From NCBI GenBank assembly GCA_016937725.1, contig JAFGVZ010000243.1, positions 1-10,640 on the forward strand: a DNA stretch of 10,640 bases, read 5' to 3'. Under the pieces are notes generated by a model that saw only the letters and a list, made by a program, of their open reading frames with translations, did no database searches and was not told the DNA's origin. The position numbers were made by a program, and so were the translations under genes. Positions 1-6,376 of the stretch are shown in pieces. Every line of letters starts with the position of its first letter. Position 1 is the first letter of the stretch. This DNA comes from Paracoccaceae bacterium (lineage in GTDB: Bacteria > Pseudomonadota > Alphaproteobacteria > Rhodobacterales > Rhodobacteraceae).

Positions 1-25
1 GCGATTGGATCAGGGGATTTGACGG

Positions 26-1465
26 ATGGATGCGGCGGAACAGGCGTACGAGGCGGCAAGGGCCGAGATTGCGCGGGTGAAGGCGGAGGGGGAGACCCGA
101 TTGGATTTATCCGGCATGGACTATCGCGCACTAGAAGAGTTGCCGCCAGAAATTGCGGGACTAACTGGATTACGAACCCTCAACCTAGCCAAAACCAAGA
201 TTGCAAATCTCGCGCCTCTGGCAGGACTGACAGAATTGCAGGTGCTCACTCTCAACAACACAAACGTTAGCGACGTAAAGGCACTGAAAACACTGACAAA
301 CCTACGGATACTCAAGCTAGACGGCACACAAGTCAGCCACCTCATGCCGCTGCAAAGCCTAACAAGCCTGCAAGCACTCAGTTTAAACCATACACAGGTT
401 AGCGACCTGCGCCCAATTGCTAGACTAGAGGGGCTTGGAAAGTATGGCCTTATGGAAGGTGCTGGAATTCACTACCGCGACATCCCCGCCACCAAACGCG
501 ATTCTCGTCTAGCGGCTCTGGCGGCTGTCGATCACGCTGATGATCGTGGTAGACTAACATTGGATTATTTGCGCAATCTGCCCAAGTGGCCGGAGCCATA
601 CATCCCGGATGGCTCACCACCCAAGCCGATTGGGGGCATTCCCAAAGCGCCAGAGCAAGACCCGGCCCTGCCGCTAATCTGGGGTGAAAAGGGGTTCGCG
701 TTCTTTGCCGAAAGCATTTCCACCGACCCGGTGACAGAAGCCGCGCTGGGCGACCTGCGCGGGCTGCTGGACGTGTTACGCCGCAAGGGCAATGCGCATG
801 ACGACCTGTATCGGATTGCCGGGGAATTGCAGGACCGCAGCGCGGGCGACGTATCTGATCTGCACATGGTCAAGCTGCACCTAAGCTACCAAAAGCTGCG
901 CCGCCTGCACAAAGGCCGCGCAGGCCGCGAACACAAGTTCGACGATGAGACCGTGTCCAACATGGAAGCGGTGTTCGACATTCTACCCGGCGTGACGCTG
1001 GCAGATGACAATGTGCGCACCTTGATAGAGCGCCAAGAGGCAGAGCGCGCGGCGGGGCTGACACAAGAACAAGAGGACACGTCCGCCAAACTCCTGGAGG
1101 ATGTGCAGCAACCTGACGCGCCTTTTGCGGATGAAGTGAAGGATGTGGCCGCCGAAATGCTCAAACCGGGCGCGGATGATCGGCTGTCGGGAACGCGCCC
1201 GATACTGTCCCGTAATGTTGTCATCAACGTCCTCAGCTTTGTCGGCGGTTCGATTGTAGACGGAGCAATCGGCGGTCCTGTCGGAAACTTCGTTTACAAC
1301 AATGGCGCTGACATCCTCGCCTACGCCGTCACAATGGGCGATGATGCGTTTTTCTGGGCGCAATCGGTATTCTCAAAATTCCGCATCGAATACGAATTGG
1401 CGATGGGCATCACCCGCGAAATTTCAGGCAAACCCTCGCGCCCGTCACACAAACCCAAGGACTGA
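26..1465 (+). CDS. Leucine-rich repeat protein with hydrophobic C-terminus
   Basis: A 479-residue protein. Residues 46-133 are four consecutive 22-residue leucine-rich repeats of the bacterial internalin-like type (pattern LTxLxxLxLxxTxVxDLxPLxx). Residues 24-45 look like a degenerate cap repeat, preceded by a charged helix at 1-23. Such repeats build a curved protein-binding surface. The middle (about 150-390) is charged, probably helical, and not recognised. Residues 397-450 are hydrophobic and glycine-rich and could insert in or lie on a membrane. There is no signal peptide, so the protein probably starts in the cytoplasm. The ATG at 26 follows AGGGG (12-16) at a 9-base spacing. The repeat block (about 161-424) is near 50 percent GC by counts on sample lines, lower than the second half of the gene (near 60) and the next gene, suggesting a mosaic or acquired gene. 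LRR assignment is firm; function is unknown. Confidence 0.85.
   Translation: MDAAEQAYEAARAEIARVKAEGETRLDLSGMDYRALEELPPEIAGLTGLRTLNLAKTKIANLAPLAGLTELQVLTLNNTNVSDVKALKTLTNLRILKLDGTQVSHLMPLQSLTSLQALSLNHTQVSDLRPIARLEGLGKYGLMEGAGIHYRDIPATKRDSRLAALAAVDHADDRGRLTLDYLRNLPKWPEPYIPDGSPPKPIGGIPKAPEQDPALPLIWGEKGFAFFAESISTDPVTEAALGDLRGLLDVLRRKGNAHDDLYRIAGELQDRSAGDVSDLHMVKLHLSYQKLRRLHKGRAGREHKFDDETVSNMEAVFDILPGVTLADDNVRTLIERQEAERAAGLTQEQEDTSAKLLEDVQQPDAPFADEVKDVAAEMLKPGADDRLSGTRPILSRNVVINVLSFVGGSIVDGAIGGPVGNFVYNNGADILAYAVTMGDDAFFWAQSVFSKFRIEYELAMGITREISGKPSRPSHKPKD
161..424 (+). repeat. Four tandem 66-base units encoding leucine-rich repeats
   Basis: The units lie at 161-226, 227-292, 293-358 and 359-424. 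Each starts with a Leu-Thr codon pair and encodes one 22-residue repeat. DNA identity between units is only moderate (best around the shared CT-ACA start and the GTTAGCGAC stretches of units 2 and 4), so these are old, diverged in-frame duplications rather than a recent expansion. Confidence 0.75.
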
Positions 1466-1488
1466 CTATCTGCGGTCGCGCCCCGCGC

Positions 1489-1561
1489 GACAACCCGCGA
1501 CCGCCCGCCCCCACGGCGGGCGCGGGTTCCCCGCACCCACCTCGGGCGGTCGCGGATTGTC
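1489..1561 (+). terminator. Large inverted repeat with competing inner hairpins (terminator or attenuator-like)
   Basis: The arms 1489-1507 and 1543-1561 are reverse complements at 18 of 19 positions, including a perfect 13-base core (1495-1507 with 1543-1555). Two alternative stems use the same bases. One is 1502-1509 with 1515-1522 (8 bp, 5-base loop), extended by 1492-1497 with 1523-1528. The other is 1472-1480 with 1496-1504 (9 bp). The element follows the LRR gene stop by 23 bases and precedes the CoxL-like gene by 70 bases. There is no U-tract after any stem, so it is not a classical intrinsic terminator. It could slow polymerase, stabilise the upstream 3' end or act as an attenuator. 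The pairings are seen in the sequence; the role is inferred. Confidence 0.5.
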
Positions 1562-1618
1562 TGCGCCGCATAGCCCCCCTTGCACCCCTGCCCGCTTCGC
1601 CTATCCTCCTGCTCAAAG

Positions 1619-1624
1619 AAGGAG
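1619..1624 (+). promoter_or_regulatory. Ribosome binding site that fixes the start of the CoxL-like gene
   Basis: AAGGAG lies 7 bases before the ATG at 1632. This near-ideal site decides the start, because the reading frame stays open upstream into the LRR gene. The upstream extension has no recognisable family sequence and is proline/arginine-rich, as expected from translated GC-rich noncoding DNA. Confidence 0.8.
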
Positions 1625-1631
1625 CATCACC

Positions 1632-3917
1632 ATGCAGGCATTCGGGACATCTCAGGGCGGCACGCGGCGCGAGGATGTGCGGTTTCTGACTGGGCAAGGC
1701 CGCTACCTTGCCGATATCGCCCCCGCAAACGCCCTGCACGCCGTGTTCCTGCGCGCGCCCGTGGCGCATGCGCGCATCACCTCGCTCGATGTGGACGAGG
1801 CCCGCGCCCTGCCCGATATTCGCGCCATCCTGACCGGCGCGGACCTGATCGCCATGGGCGTCACCGCGTCGGTCTACGCGATCACCCTGCCCGACACGCG
1901 CGGCGGCAAGGGAGCGGCCCCACACCGGCCCATCTTGGCCACGGACACCATGCGCCATGTGGGCGAGCCAGTGGCGCTGGTCGTGGCCGACACGCGCGAA
2001 GCCGCGATGGACGCGCTGGACGCGATCTCGCTGGAATATGACGACCTGCCGGTGTCGCTGGCGCTCTCCCCCGGCGGGCCGGAAATTCACCCCGAAGCCC
2101 CCGACAACCTCGCCCTCGACTGGCGCTTGGGCGACCAGACCGCAACCGACGCAGCCTTTGCCAAAGCCGCCCATATCACCACCTTGACCGTGCGCCAGAA
2201 CCGTGTGACCGCCGCCAGCCTTGAGCCGCGCGCGGCCATGGCCGAGTGGGACGGCACACGCCTGCACATGGCCTTCAACGGCCAAGGCGTGTGGCGGCTG
2301 AAATCGGAACTGGCCAAGGCGCTGTCGCTGGACCCCGAGAATGTGCGCGTGACCACACCCGATGTGGGCGGGGGCTTCGGCATGAAGGTGATGGTCTACC
2401 CCGAACATTACGCGCTTGCGGCAGCGGCGCGCAAGATCGCCGCCCCGATCCTCTGGGTGGCTGACCGGGGCGAATCCATCGCGTCGGACAATGGCGCGCG
2501 CGACCTGACCAGCACGGCGGAACTGGCCTTTGACGACAGCCACAAGATCCTCGGCTACCGCGTGCGCTCCACCACCAACCTTGGGGCGTATAATTCGCAA
2601 TTCGGCCAGAACATCCAGACCGCGCTGTTTTCGAAGGTGCTGACGGGGGTGTATGACATCCCACTGGCCGATCTGCATGTGCAGGCGGTCTATACCAACA
2701 CCACCCCGGTCGATGCCTATCGCGGTGCAGGGCGGCCCGAAGCCATCACGCTGCTGGAGCGCACGCTGGACATGGCCGCGCGGGAACTCGGCCTATCCCC
2801 GTTCGACCTGCGCGCCCGCAACATGATCGCGCCCGACAAGCTGCCCTTTGCCACGCCGATGGGTGAAACCATCGATGTCGGGGACTTTGCGCGGCTGCTG
2901 CACCGCGCCGCCGAGTTGGGCGATGCGGCCGGGTTCCCCGCACGGCGCGCCGCCAGCGCCAAAAAGGGCCTGTTGCGCGGCATGGGGCTCGCTTATTATG
3001 TCGAGGCGATCCTAGGCGATACCTCCGAAAATGCCGCGCTGGAATTTACCCAAGATGGCGGCGTGCGGCTATTCGTGGGCACGCAATCGAACGGGCAAGG
3101 GCATGAAACGGTCTATGCGCGCTACTTGGCCGACCTGACCGGGATTGACGAGGACCGCATCGAGATTGTCCAAGGCGACAGCGACCAGATTGCCACGGGC
3201 GGCGGCACGGGCGGGTCGCGCTCTGTCACGGTGCAATCGACCGCGACCTATGCCATGACCCGCCAGATGGTCGCGGATTTCGCCGACTTCCTGACCCGCC
3301 AGACCGGCGCACCCTTCGCCTTCGAGAACGGCATTTTCGCCGCCCCCGGCACCAACCAGCGGTTTACCTTGGTCGAAGCTGCGGAACTGGCGCGCGAAGC
3401 GGGCGAAACGGACCTCTTGCGCCATGACGCCCGCATCACGCTGGAGGGGCGCTGCTTCCCCAACGGCGCGCATCTGTGCGAGGTCGAGATCGACCCCGAA
3501 ACAGGCGCGCTGCGGCTGGACCGCTATCTGGCGGTGGATGATTTCGGCAACCTCATGCACCCGATGCTGGCCGAGGGGCAGGTGCATGGCGGCATCGCCC
3601 AAGGCTTCGGGCAGGCAGTGCTGGAAGAGGTGGCGCTGGACGCGGACGGCCAGCTTTTGTCCGGCAGCTTCATGGATTACGCCATGCCCCGCGCGACGGA
3701 TTTCCCGATGTTCGGGTTCGAGAGCGTGCCGGTCCCGTCCAAGACCAACCCGCTGGGCATGAAAGGCTGCGGCGAGGCGGGGACCGTGGGCGCTTTGGCG
3801 GCTTTGTCGAACGCGGCTTTGGATGCTCTGTGGGAGCGCGGGGTGCGCCATGTGGACATGCCGCTGACGCCGGTAAGGGTGTGGGGATGGTTGCGGGAGG
3901 CGGAGGGGGGCGTTTAG
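1632..3917 (+). CDS. Molybdenum hydroxylase large subunit, form II CoxL-like (xanthine dehydrogenase family)
   Basis: A complete 761-residue molybdopterin-binding subunit of the xanthine oxidase/CO dehydrogenase family, of normal length. It opens with the usual hammerhead-domain start (TRREDVRFLTGQGRYLADI). Molybdopterin cytosine dinucleotide-binding motifs follow: GGGFGMK at 246-252, GQGH at 488-491, and a GTGGSRS stretch near 522-528. The catalytic glutamate is present (KGCGEAG, E715). The active-site loop reads AYRGAGR at 362-368, the signature of form II CoxL-like proteins, not the AYxCSFR of true aerobic CO dehydrogenase. It is therefore probably a hydroxylase of an aldehyde, aromatic or N-heterocyclic substrate; the substrate cannot be told. 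These enzymes normally need a 2Fe-2S small subunit and an FAD medium subunit, and neither gene is in the window. It acts in the cytoplasm. The family call is certain; the physiological reaction is unknown. Confidence 0.93.
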   Translation: MQAFGTSQGGTRREDVRFLTGQGRYLADIAPANALHAVFLRAPVAHARITSLDVDEARALPDIRAILTGADLIAMGVTASVYAITLPDTRGGKGAAPHRPILATDTMRHVGEPVALVVADTREAAMDALDAISLEYDDLPVSLALSPGGPEIHPEAPDNLALDWRLGDQTATDAAFAKAAHITTLTVRQNRVTAASLEPRAAMAEWDGTRLHMAFNGQGVWRLKSELAKALSLDPENVRVTTPDVGGGFGMKVMVYPEHYALAAAARKIAAPILWVADRGESIASDNGARDLTSTAELAFDDSHKILGYRVRSTTNLGAYNSQFGQNIQTALFSKVLTGVYDIPLADLHVQAVYTNTTPVDAYRGAGRPEAITLLERTLDMAARELGLSPFDLRARNMIAPDKLPFATPMGETIDVGDFARLLHRAAELGDAAGFPARRAASAKKGLLRGMGLAYYVEAILGDTSENAALEFTQDGGVRLFVGTQSNGQGHETVYARYLADLTGIDEDRIEIVQGDSDQIATGGGTGGSRSVTVQSTATYAMTRQMVADFADFLTRQTGAPFAFENGIFAAPGTNQRFTLVEAAELAREAGETDLLRHDARITLEGRCFPNGAHLCEVEIDPETGALRLDRYLAVDDFGNLMHPMLAEGQVHGGIAQGFGQAVLEEVALDADGQLLSGSFMDYAMPRATDFPMFGFESVPVPSKTNPLGMKGCGEAGTVGALAALSNAALDALWERGVRHVDMPLTPVRVWGWLREAEGGV

Positions 3918-4008
3918 TGTTTTGATTGGGGATGGTAGGTTTTCCAGACGAAGCGGACGGTCACTTGATGCCGCAACATCAAGACAACGGTCAAGAAAGA
4001 TATGTCGG

Positions 4009-4037
4009 TTGTTTGCTGATTGGTTTCTACCTATCGT
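4009..4037 (+). promoter_or_regulatory. Possible weak sigma-70 promoter for the 218-residue gene
   Basis: In the 159-base gap after the CoxL-like gene, TTGTTT (4009-4014) and TATCGT (4032-4037) are separated by 17 bases and lie about 40 bases before the next ATG. Each hexamer matches the consensus only partly. The gap (3918-4076) is AT-rich compared with the flanking genes and has no obvious terminator, so independent transcription of the next gene is plausible but unproven. Confidence 0.25.
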
Positions 4038-4076
4038 TCGAATTAATCCTAGCAAAAGGGGATGTAGAGATTACCG

Positions 4077-4733
4077 ATGAGAACAGGTTACGAAGAGATT
4101 ATTGCCAATGCGGCGCAGGAAGTCGAGTATGTGAATGATTTTTTCATTGAACTATCGTCGGTAGAAGAAACGCGAAAGCTCTGGAGAGCTTGGTCCGGTC
4201 TTCTAGATCATTACGCCAAGGCCGTCTCGGCCATGCGACGTGCAACTAGCCATGGCCCGTCTAAAGCTTGGTCCGACAGATTGCTGTATGAGCAGAGGTC
4301 AAACCCAATTCTTCAGTATGCATTTCAGGCAAGGAATCAAGCTACCCATGTGTTCGAAACTAAACGCAGTGTGAGTCCGAGAGCTGTTTCTATCGGAAAC
4401 ATTATATCTGTATCAGGATATTCTCTGGTCACTATGTCAAAAAATACTATTATCGGGCCAGATGGTGAAATTCAGCGGCTTCCAGATGGCACTATTTTCA
4501 CGAACGCTGGAAAGTATGCTGGTGGCACTATTCCAAAAGAGGTCGTAGAAGAGAATGAGCATTATGTTATTCTCACAGACATAAAAACTGGTAGTGGATT
4601 TTGGCGCGTGCCGAATCCAGATATTCACCCATCAAAGCAAGCGATAGAAATCGCTGGACACGTTTTGAATTGGCTCAACCGCAAACTGAGTGAGGTTAAA
4701 GAAATGGCAGCCTCAGAAAAAAGAATTAAGTAG
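4077..4733 (+). CDS. Low-GC protein of unknown function with a HEPN-like RNxxxH motif
   Basis: A 218-residue soluble protein that I cannot assign to a named family. Residues 1-95 look all-helical and end in an ARNQATH segment (R86-N87-x3-H91). This fits the R-x4-6-H signature, with a polar residue after Arg, of HEPN-fold RNases and toxins. Residues 100-180 look beta-rich, with GPDGEI and PDGTIF turns, and a final helix (185-213) is rich in charge. No signal peptide or membrane segment is seen. The start at 4077 has only a weak GAG (4067-4069). GC is about 37-48 percent on sample lines, far below the roughly 65-70 percent of neighbours, which points to recent acquisition. It stands alone on its strand before a convergent exporter gene, and no antitoxin-like partner is visible. 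The coding call is good; the HEPN idea rests on one motif and helical context. Confidence 0.8.
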   Translation: MRTGYEEIIANAAQEVEYVNDFFIELSSVEETRKLWRAWSGLLDHYAKAVSAMRRATSHGPSKAWSDRLLYEQRSNPILQYAFQARNQATHVFETKRSVSPRAVSIGNIISVSGYSLVTMSKNTIIGPDGEIQRLPDGTIFTNAGKYAGGTIPKEVVEENEHYVILTDIKTGSGFWRVPNPDIHPSKQAIEIAGHVLNWLNRKLSEVKEMAASEKRIK

Positions 4734-4775
4734 TTTGCACACACCAACAGCCTGCGTCGGCCTCAAACCACCCCC

Positions 4776-5387
4776 TCACCCCACCACCAGCTTCACCGCG
4801 ATCCCCCACATCACCAGCGCGATCATCCCGTCCAGCACCCGCCATGCCTTTGCACTCGCAAACAAGGGCCGCAGCAGGCGTGCGCCGTAGCCGAGGCTGA
4901 AGAAGAACAGGAACGACCCCGTCACCGCCCCGGCCCCGAAGCTGACTTCCTCGCCCGGAAAGCGGGTCGAGATGGTGCCCAGCAGCACCACCGTATCCAG
5001 ATACACATGCGGGTTCAGCCATGTCAGCGCCAAGCAGGTGGCCAGCACGCGGCCCAAGGGTGCAGCGGCGGCGCGGCCATCGACCACCAGCGCCTCGGTC
5101 GAGCGCAGCGCGCTCCTGGCCGCGCGCCAGCCATACCAGCCCAAAAACGCCGCCCCCGCGTAGCGCATGACCGGGTCGAGCCATGGCAGCACCTGCGCGA
5201 TCTGCCCGAAGCTGGTCACGCCCAGCACGATCAGCACCGCGTCCGACAGCGCGCAAGCCAGCACCACCGCCAGCACATGCTCGCCGCGCAGACCTTGGCG
5301 CAACACGAACGCGTTCTGCGCCCCGATGGCCAGGATCAGGCCCAGCCCCACGCCCAAGCCGGTCAGGAATACCGATGGCGCGATCAT
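4776..5387 (-). CDS. LysE/ArgO-type amino-acid exporter
   Basis: A 203-residue inner-membrane protein with about six hydrophobic segments, the usual size for the LysE family. It carries the LysE/ArgO hallmarks: GAQNAFVLRQG at 22-32, CALSDAVLI at 45-53, and LTWLNPHVYLDT at 121-132 with the conserved Asn-Pro pair. It resembles E. coli ArgO more than the RhtB branch, so export of basic amino acids (arginine or lysine) is the likeliest job, lowering toxic internal levels or analogues. An AGGA about 9 bases upstream of the ATG supports the start. Such exporters often face a divergent LysR-type activator (LysG/ArgP); here the divergent neighbour is an unrelated gene. The 3' end is 42 bases from the convergent low-GC gene. 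Family confidence is high; the exact substrate is inferred. Confidence 0.92.
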   Translation of the reverse strand: MIAPSVFLTGLGVGLGLILAIGAQNAFVLRQGLRGEHVLAVVLACALSDAVLIVLGVTSFGQIAQVLPWLDPVMRYAGAAFLGWYGWRAARSALRSTEALVVDGRAAAAPLGRVLATCLALTWLNPHVYLDTVVLLGTISTRFPGEEVSFGAGAVTGSFLFFFSLGYGARLLRPLFASAKAWRVLDGMIALVMWGIAVKLVVG

Positions 5388-5412
5388 GGGCGCAGGTCCT
5401 GACTGGAATACA

Positions 5413-5422
5413 TTGACATCAA
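5413..5422. promoter_or_regulatory. Short palindrome in the divergent intergenic region
   Basis: TTGACATCAA (TTGA, two bases, TCAA) sits between the exporter gene and the divergent gene, 26 bases upstream of the exporter start. Its position would suit an operator or part of a promoter. TTGACA is a perfect -35 match on the plus strand, but no -10 box stands 16-18 bases away. The element is short, so chance is possible. Confidence 0.25.
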
Positions 5423-5461
5423 CCCCTTAAACGTCAGCTTTGGCTAGACTATCCATGGACA

Positions 5462-6346
5462 ATGCGAAAGCCGGATATGACCTTCGATACCATCGCCGTT
5501 CTGGACTGGTCCGCCGCCAGCCTGCCCAAAACCGGGCGCGATTCCATCTGGTTGGGTGTCGCTGGCCCGGACGGTGTGCAGACCCTGAACCTGCCGACGC
5601 GCAGGCAGGCAGAGGCGCGGCTGGCACAGGTGTTTCACGACACGCGCGCCAAAGGCCAACGCTTGCTTCTGGCCTGCGATCTGTCCTTCGGGTTTCCAGC
5701 GGGGTTTGCGCGCGCCCTGACCGGACAGGCACAGGCCCTCGCGCTGTGGGACTGGCTGGGCCAGCATATCACCGATGACGCCGGCAACCGCCACAACCTG
5801 CGCGATGTCGCTGCCATGGCCAACAGCCATTTCCCCGGCGATGGCCCGTTTTGGGGCAATGGCGCGAAAGCCGATGTGCCGGGCCTTTTCCGCCGCAAAC
5901 CCGTTTTGCCCAAGGGCTTGTCCGAATTTCGCCTGACAGAACAGGTCGCCCGCGCGCAGGGGCTTTACCCGAAATCAAGCTGGCAATTGGCGGGCGCGGG
6001 CGCGGTGGGTGCGCAAAACCTTGTCGGCCTGCCGGTCTTGGCACGGCTGCGTGACAGCGCGCCGGGGCATGTGGCGGTCTGGCCGTTTGAAGCCCCCGAC
6101 CGCCCCATCGTGCTGGTCGAAACCTATACTGCGCTGATCGATGGCCCAGTGCGGGCAGCCGACCCATCTGTCGTGCGGGATGCGGCCCAAGTCGCGCTTT
6201 TGGCGCAAGCGGTGCAGGCCATGGACCGCGCGGGCCTTCTGCCTCGACTATTTGCCCCGCCCCCGCCCCAAGCTTTGCCGGAAGAAGGCTGGATTTTTGG
6301 CCTTGGCCACGGGCCAGACCTGGTGGACCACCTGACCCGCGCTTGA
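5462..6346 (+). CDS. Uncharacterised protein resembling RNase H-like DUF429 proteins
   Basis: A 294-residue cytoplasmic protein. Its landmarks fit an RNase H-like (DUF429-type) fold: VLDWSAAS with D15 on the first strand, LLACDLSFGFP with D73 (compare the Asp-x-Pro-x-Gly-x-Pro step of DUF429), VETYTALID with E220, and a closing helix with D240 (VVRDAAQVALLAQAV). This would place four acidic residues roughly as a metal site. A long insertion (about 105-185) carries conserved-looking FWGNGAK and ELxL-type segments. I have a vague recollection that homologues in related genomes carry molybdopterin-guanine dinucleotide names; nothing in the sequence (no nucleotide-binding GxGxR motif) supports that. 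A second ATG at 5477, six bases after GAAAG, is an equally likely start and would give a protein five residues shorter. It probably shares a transcript with the membrane gene 30 bases downstream. Confidence 0.8.
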   Translation: MRKPDMTFDTIAVLDWSAASLPKTGRDSIWLGVAGPDGVQTLNLPTRRQAEARLAQVFHDTRAKGQRLLLACDLSFGFPAGFARALTGQAQALALWDWLGQHITDDAGNRHNLRDVAAMANSHFPGDGPFWGNGAKADVPGLFRRKPVLPKGLSEFRLTEQVARAQGLYPKSSWQLAGAGAVGAQNLVGLPVLARLRDSAPGHVAVWPFEAPDRPIVLVETYTALIDGPVRAADPSVVRDAAQVALLAQAVQAMDRAGLLPRLFAPPPPQALPEEGWIFGLGHGPDLVDHLTRA

Positions 6347-6376
6347 CAGCCTGCGCCTGCGGCGCACCTATGGCGC

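Noticed and set aside
161..424. CRISPR or minisatellite reading of the 66-base repeats
   Set aside because: The units are contiguous, in frame and diverged, and encode leucine-rich repeats; there are no spacers.
1302..1631. In-frame upstream extension of the CoxL-like gene by 110 codons
   Set aside because: It overlaps the LRR gene, crosses the hairpin-rich gap, and the strong ribosome binding site at 1619-1624 plus the normal family N-terminus fix the start at 1632.
1410..2678. Long open frame on the minus strand (over 400 codons) opposite the CoxL-like gene
   Set aside because: It is antisense to a gene with clear family motifs, is rich in His/Arg/Gly as expected from complementary GC-rich codons, and shows no recognisable domain.
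1632..3917. True aerobic CO dehydrogenase (coxL form I)
   Set aside because: The active-site loop is AYRGAGR, not AYxCSFR, so the copper-binding cysteine of CO dehydrogenase is missing.
3069..4055. Minus-strand open frame of about 330 codons across the end of the CoxL-like gene and the following gap
   Set aside because: Antisense shadow of the conserved C-terminal half; composition is unlike a real protein and no motif is seen.
3926..4138. Small plus-strand open frame of 70 codons before the 218-residue gene
   Set aside because: It overlaps the next gene by about 60 bases in another frame, has no convincing ribosome binding site and no antitoxin-like features, so it was not called even though a toxin partner was looked for here.
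5413..5440. Plus-strand promoter starting from the perfect TTGACA at 5413-5418
   Set aside because: No acceptable -10 box lies 16-18 bases downstream, so only the palindrome is reported, at low confidence.
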